A DNA stretch of 64,000 nucleotides from Flavobacterium lindanitolerans (lineage in GTDB: Bacteria > Bacteroidota > Bacteroidia > Flavobacteriales > Flavobacteriaceae). The translations under genes and the position numbers were made by a program. The notes under the pieces were generated by a model. That model ran no database searches. It had not been told where the DNA came from and saw only the letters and a list, made by a program, of their open reading frames with translations. The stretch covers positions 124,001 through 188,000 of the forward strand of contig NZ_PJND01000008.1 of assembly GCF_002846575.1 (NCBI RefSeq). Direction: 5' to 3'. This document shows, piece after piece, positions 60,547 to 64,000 of the stretch. The number at the start of each line of letters is the position of its first letter. Position 1 is the stretch's first letter.

Positions 60547-61602
60547 TCAAGCCTTTAGCAGCAGGTCAATATTCCAATCCAAATCCGGATTATAGACCAA
60601 CTCACCCTTTTTTACTTCAAGCGGACAATCAAAATTGTTGGTATAAAGACTTCCTGTGCCTAAACCCTGAGGCATTGGATTCTGTTTTTGAAACGTCCAT
60701 TGGGCAATGGCATTCAAACCAATATTGCTTTCTAAAGCTGAGGTGGCCCACCAACCAATATTGTATTTTTCGGCCAATGCAATCCATTCCTCAGAACCTC
60801 TAAAACCACCTATAAGACTTGGTTTTAAAATGATATATTGCGGCCTGATTTTTTGTAACAGGGCTTCTTTTTGAGCATAATCAAAGACACCTATCAACTC
60901 TTCATCCAAGGCAATAGGAAAGGGAGCGTTTTTACACAGCTCTGACATACTGTCATGTTGATTTTTTTGTATAGGCTGTTCTATGCTATGTATTTTAAAT
61001 TCAGATAATTGATTTAATTTAAACAAAGCTTCACTTGAAGTAAATCCGCCATTGGCATCAACCCGGATTTCTATTGTAGAATCATCATAGTTTTCGCGTA
61101 TAAAGCGCAATAACCTGAGTTCTTTTTCAAAATCTATGGCTCCTATTTTGAGCTTTATGCAATGAAATCCTTCAGCCAGTTTTTCTTCGATTTGCGACTT
61201 CATAAAAGCAGGCTCACCCATCCATACCAAACCATTAATCGGGATGTTTTTTTTGCCATTTGTAAAATCGGAAGGGAACAATAAAAAAGGTGTTTCGCTT
61301 TCTAATGACAGGAAAGCCATTTCAACTCCAAACTGTAACGAAGGAAATTCGAGGAGCATTTCCCAAAGCTTTTCTTTTCCAAGATGTATGTTTTCACAAA
61401 CCCATTTTAGCTTTTCTTCATAATCCGGCCTGTCGTCTGCACTTAACGTTCTCAGAATACCGCACTCACCTATTCCCAGTTTGCCATTTTCCTCCAGAAT
61501 AAGGAACCAGGTTTCTTTATGGGTCATTATGCCTCGGGAAGTGCCTGATGGACGCTTAAAATCGAGAATATACTTTTTATAGGACGCTTTTAGCATAGTC
61601 AA
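60547..61602 (-). CDS. menC: o-Succinylbenzoate synthase
   Basis: This 351-aa enolase-superfamily enzyme has the MenC set: Lys in CIKLKIG, Asp in RVDANGG, Glu in IEQPI, Asp in LDEELIG, Lys in ILKPSLIGG. It dehydrates SHCHC to o-succinylbenzoate in menaquinone biosynthesis. It is five bases downstream of a TPR gene and in the same reverse-strand run as menA and a UPF0173 hydrolase, so the cluster is at least partly devoted to menaquinone. Confidence 0.93.
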   Translation of the reverse strand: MTMLKASYKKYILDFKRPSGTSRGIMTHKETWFLILEENGKLGIGECGILRTLSADDRPDYEEKLKWVCENIHLGKEKLWEMLLEFPSLQFGVEMAFLSLESETPFLLFPSDFTNGKKNIPINGLVWMGEPAFMKSQIEEKLAEGFHCIKLKIGAIDFEKELRLLRFIRENYDDSTIEIRVDANGGFTSSEALFKLNQLSEFKIHSIEQPIQKNQHDSMSELCKNAPFPIALDEELIGVFDYAQKEALLQKIRPQYIILKPSLIGGFRGSEEWIALAEKYNIGWWATSALESNIGLNAIAQWTFQKQNPMPQGLGTGSLYTNNFDCPLEVKKGELVYNPDLDWNIDLLLKA

Positions 61603-61607
61603 TCTGT

Positions 61608-62816
61608 TTATTCTTCAAGCAGTTTTAAAATCCTGTCAAAATCATCACTTACAAATCCTGCCTTTCTCAGGTCATCAAAATCAAATTGGGTTCTGGCTTT
61701 CCACGACAAGGTTGGAGTAACGTTTTGCCCTCTGTATTTTTTATGGATTTCTTTTGCCTTTTTGTAATCGCCTTTCAGCAAATATACATGCGCCATATTC
61801 AATTGAATAAGCAATTCCGACTCATCCTTGCCTTCTCCTTCTTTTAAAGCCTTCATTGCTTTGTCAAACTGTTTGGAATACAAATAATATTGCCCCAAAG
61901 CGTTATAATCCAATACAGAGGCATTTCCGTTCTCCATAATCCCGGTCTGTAACAAATCAATTGCCTGTTCGTATTTCCTGTTTTTAAAATATTGCATCGC
62001 ATCCAGTCTTATAGCAGTCAATATCGATTTGTTTGCCGGTTTTTCCAAAAGACAGGCATTGCCAAAATCCTTAAAGGCTTTGTTTTTCTCAATTGCCAAA
62101 AGATTCTGGAATTCCTGGAATTTATAGCGCTTCTGCATTTTTTCGAGAATGCAAAGCGAGAAATCATCCGCATTCAGCATTTTCTTAGCCAGGTCAGAAG
62201 CCTTAATCTGCCTGATAATTGTCTGCCTGTTTTCCAATGTCCAGCCCCGGCTCAGCTTATTATCAACCCATGGCACGATTTCAAGGACAATTTTCTGTTT
62301 CATAATCCAGTTCATACTTTCAAAGCCAAACCACAAGTACTCCTGTCCTGTTTTTAAACAGGAAGATTTGTCTATAGAAAGTCGTCTGGCTTCTTTGTTT
62401 ACCGGACTATTCTGAAAAAGGCAGGCATTGTCTGTTTTCCCTTTCTCTTTATACTCTTTTGCAAAGGCATTGCTTGAAAATATTCCGTATTTGCATTTAT
62501 CATCACCGGAAATCTTAGAAGTCAGAAACACAGCACCGGCAGCACCCTGACTAATACCGCTTGGGTCTGGTATTGCTTTTAAGAGCGAACTAAGACTGTT
62601 TGCCATTTGCTGGTTTTCATCCAGAATTGTAATTCTGTAAACAATTTCTGTTGTACCCATTGGCAGGTCTTCCGTCTTTACCGTTATCTTTTCTCCGGCC
62701 GAGACAATGATTTCTTTTGTTGTAGCGCGCTCTTTATCCCAATAGCCATCTTGCTGTGAGAAAGCAGATTGGGCTAAAACCAAAAACAAAAGAAACGTAA
62801 TTTTTCGTGTAAGCAT
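61608..62816 (-). CDS. Secreted protein with tetratricopeptide repeats
   Basis: This 402-aa protein has a signal peptide (MLTRKITFLLFLVLAQSAFSQ). An N-terminal beta-rich region carries GTTEIVYRITILDENQQMAN. A C-terminal half has two to three TPR units (DYNALGQYYLYSKQFDKAMK and LIQLNMAHVYLLKGDYKKAK). It is probably periplasmic or outer-membrane attached, with a scaffold role. Its position between menA/UPF0173 and menC does not by itself link it to menaquinone. Confidence 0.8.
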   Translation of the reverse strand: MLTRKITFLLFLVLAQSAFSQQDGYWDKERATTKEIIVSAGEKITVKTEDLPMGTTEIVYRITILDENQQMANSLSSLLKAIPDPSGISQGAAGAVFLTSKISGDDKCKYGIFSSNAFAKEYKEKGKTDNACLFQNSPVNKEARRLSIDKSSCLKTGQEYLWFGFESMNWIMKQKIVLEIVPWVDNKLSRGWTLENRQTIIRQIKASDLAKKMLNADDFSLCILEKMQKRYKFQEFQNLLAIEKNKAFKDFGNACLLEKPANKSILTAIRLDAMQYFKNRKYEQAIDLLQTGIMENGNASVLDYNALGQYYLYSKQFDKAMKALKEGEGKDESELLIQLNMAHVYLLKGDYKKAKEIHKKYRGQNVTPTLSWKARTQFDFDDLRKAGFVSDDFDRILKLLEE

Positions 62817-62851
62817 TTTTGCAAATAATTCATTAGTTGCTCCCAGAGCAT

Positions 62852-62884
62852 AAAAAAAAGAAAAAGGACTAAAAATCCTTTTTC
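62852..62884 (-). terminator. Terminator of the UPF0173 gene
   Basis: GAAAAAGGA (62860-62868) and TCCTTTTTC (62876-62884) pair; on the reverse strand an uninterrupted run of T follows. It would separate the menA/UPF0173 transcript from the TPR/menC transcript. Confidence 0.78.
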
Positions 62885-62902
62885 CTTACTTTTTTATTTG
62901 TA

Positions 62903-63580
62903 TTAAATATCGATGGAATCCCCGATTTCCAATAGCATCAGGTCTTTTCCTCTGTCAAAAAATTTCTTTTTGGCTTCTTCCTTATCGATTTTGATATAAC
63001 CGAAAGTATCATAATGGCAACCTAAAATCTTATCGCATTCCACAAAATCAGAAGCAATAATGGCATCTTCAACATCCATTGTGAAATTGTTTCCTATCGG
63101 AAAAATAGCCAAGTCTAGTTTGGTTCTTAATGGAATGAGCTTCATGTCAAAAGTCAGGGCAGTATCGCCGGCAATATAAATATTCTTATGTTCGCCTTCA
63201 ATCACAAAACCGCCAGGATTCCCGCCATATTTGCCATCATTAAACGAACTGGAATGAATGGCGTTCACATATTTTACAGTTCCGAAATCAAATTTCCAGC
63301 TTCCGCCATGGTTCATTGGATGGCTTTTTAGTCCTTTTGCTTCAAAATACCATGCGATTTCTGCATTTGAAACAATGGTTGCCCCTGTACGCCTGGCAAT
63401 AGCCTCTACATCGAGTACGTGGTCACCGTGTGCATGCGTCACTAAAATATAATCGGCTTTAAGTTCCTCAATATTGATATGGCTTGCCAATTCATTTGCA
63501 GTTATATAGGGGTCTACAATGATATTTTTGCCTCCTACTTCGATACCGAGGCTTGCGTGTCCGTAGAATGTAATTTTCAT
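62903..63580 (-). CDS. UPF0173-type metal-dependent hydrolase
   Basis: This 225-aa metallo-beta-lactamase-fold protein has the metal motif THAHGDHVLD, further His in AGDTALTFD and GCHYDTFGY, and the N-terminal MKITFYGHASLGIEVGGKNI typical of UPF0173. These are cytosolic di-metal hydrolases with few known substrates. It is 11 bases downstream of menA, so the two are likely one transcript. The link to menaquinone is positional. Confidence 0.9.
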   Translation of the reverse strand: MKITFYGHASLGIEVGGKNIIVDPYITANELASHINIEELKADYILVTHAHGDHVLDVEAIARRTGATIVSNAEIAWYFEAKGLKSHPMNHGGSWKFDFGTVKYVNAIHSSSFNDGKYGGNPGGFVIEGEHKNIYIAGDTALTFDMKLIPLRTKLDLAIFPIGNNFTMDVEDAIIASDFVECDKILGCHYDTFGYIKIDKEEAKKKFFDRGKDLMLLEIGDSIDI

Positions 63581-63591
63581 AGTTTTTTATT

Positions 63592-64000
63592 TTAATTATT
63601 TACAATAATATCCGAAAGGAAAAAAATCAGGCATAATGAAAGCAGTACTGACAAAAGAAAAGTACTGATTGCCAGTTTTTTTAATTCCGGGTCTAATTTT
63701 TTAGGGTCTTTATTTTTATACACCGTTATCAAATGGCTGATTAATGGGAAATAAGCCACGACGAAAATATACTGGTCAAACTGAAAATTATTCAACACCG
63801 CAAAAACAAGCACCAAAATCATGGCAGAAATTACCAGAAAATAATGGTATTTTTTTGCTTTTGCTCCGCCAATTTTCACAACAATAGTATTTTTACCTGA
63901 TTTTCTATCCGATTCTTCGTCTCTCATGTTGTTGAGGTTTAGTACTCCTACACTCAAAAAACCTATCGCTATAGCCGGAAGGAAAAGTTTATAGTCCAAC
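63592..64000 (-). CDS. menA: 1,4-dihydroxy-2-naphthoate polyprenyltransferase, C-terminal part
   Basis: The frame runs off the right edge, giving 135 residues of a UbiA-family enzyme. The second Asp-rich motif NNMRDEESDRKSGKNTI is present, followed by three or four membrane segments. MenA attaches the isoprenoid tail to 1,4-dihydroxy-2-naphthoate in the inner membrane. Proximity to menC supports MenA over other UbiA enzymes. The N terminus and the first Asp-rich motif lie outside the window. Confidence 0.85.
   Translation of the reverse strand, partial: LDYKLFLPAIAIGFLSVGVLNLNNMRDEESDRKSGKNTIVVKIGGAKAKKYHYFLVISAMILVLVFAVLNNFQFDQYIFVVAYFPLISHLITVYKNKDPKKLDPELKKLAISTFLLSVLLSLCLIFFLSDIIVNN

Noticed and set aside
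1..64000. tRNA, rRNA, riboswitch or other structured RNA genes
   Set aside because: None could be recognised by eye; a covariance-model search would be needed to exclude small ones.

Overview
The window reads as chromosomal DNA from a Flavobacterium-like member of the Bacteroidota. The evidence is the low G+C content, promoters of the TAnnTTTG type, no clear Shine-Dalgarno sequences, many Lys/Asn/Ile-rich proteins, lipoproteins with the short Bacteroidota lipobox, LytTR two-component pairs, a fused alpha/beta 2-oxoacid dehydrogenase E1, and menaquinone genes. I saw no rRNA, tRNA, CRISPR array or transposase.

Layout. 0-2.9 kb: the tail of an unknown gene, an MgtC-like membrane protein, and a TetR-MFS efflux pair. 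2.9-7.8 kb: aconitase (reverse strand), an SRPBCC protein, a small outer-membrane barrel and a lipoprotein. 7.8-15.5 kb: a LytTR response regulator and histidine kinase (reverse) diverge from a complete TolC/RND/adaptor efflux operon. 15.7-18.6 kb: a Crp-like regulator, GNAT and pirin genes, and a CheY-like protein. 18.7-24.9 kb: an AraC regulator with two tandem SDRs, then a TetR-controlled SDR/thioesterase/ketoacyl-synthase operon flanked by two copies of one operator. 24.9-39.3 kb is largely housekeeping: a secreted deformylase-like protein, a small membrane protein, glmM, acpH-like, a ClC channel, uvrA, a LOG-family protein, an inactive M1-peptidase-like protein with a barrel, and the E1 dehydrogenase.

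39.3-50.3 kb is an A+T-rich accessory island. Its centre is an operon of a 1256-aa carrier-like protein, a strong hairpin, a possible 47-aa ORF, a 761-aa effector and a 105-aa probable immunity gene. The effector has a hydrophobic middle and a C-terminal domain that resembles the C-terminal part of plant IQM calmodulin-binding proteins. Downstream lies an array of intact, duplicated and decayed immunity-like genes. Several of these are followed by copies of the E1 gene's terminator, and one HD-hydrolase gene carries a copy of the last codons of E1. I read this as a polymorphic effector/immunity locus that has grown by repeated recombination next to the E1 3' end. It is the best candidate for an undescribed system in the window.

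50.3-64 kb: an FAD monooxygenase and two Crp-like regulators, an SDR, lipoproteins, a Fur-family regulator whose likely operator overlaps the promoter of a divergent thioredoxin-reductase-like gene, a Lys/Ala-rich histone H1-like protein, an acyl-CoA oxidase/dehydrogenase with an N-terminal TerB-like region, and a reverse-strand menaquinone cluster (menA, UPF0173 hydrolase, TPR protein, menC).

Four intergenic palindromes of one family are scattered through the window (15.54, 21.61, 29.91 and 58.11 kb). Their stems differ in sequence but stay paired, and the apex is conserved.
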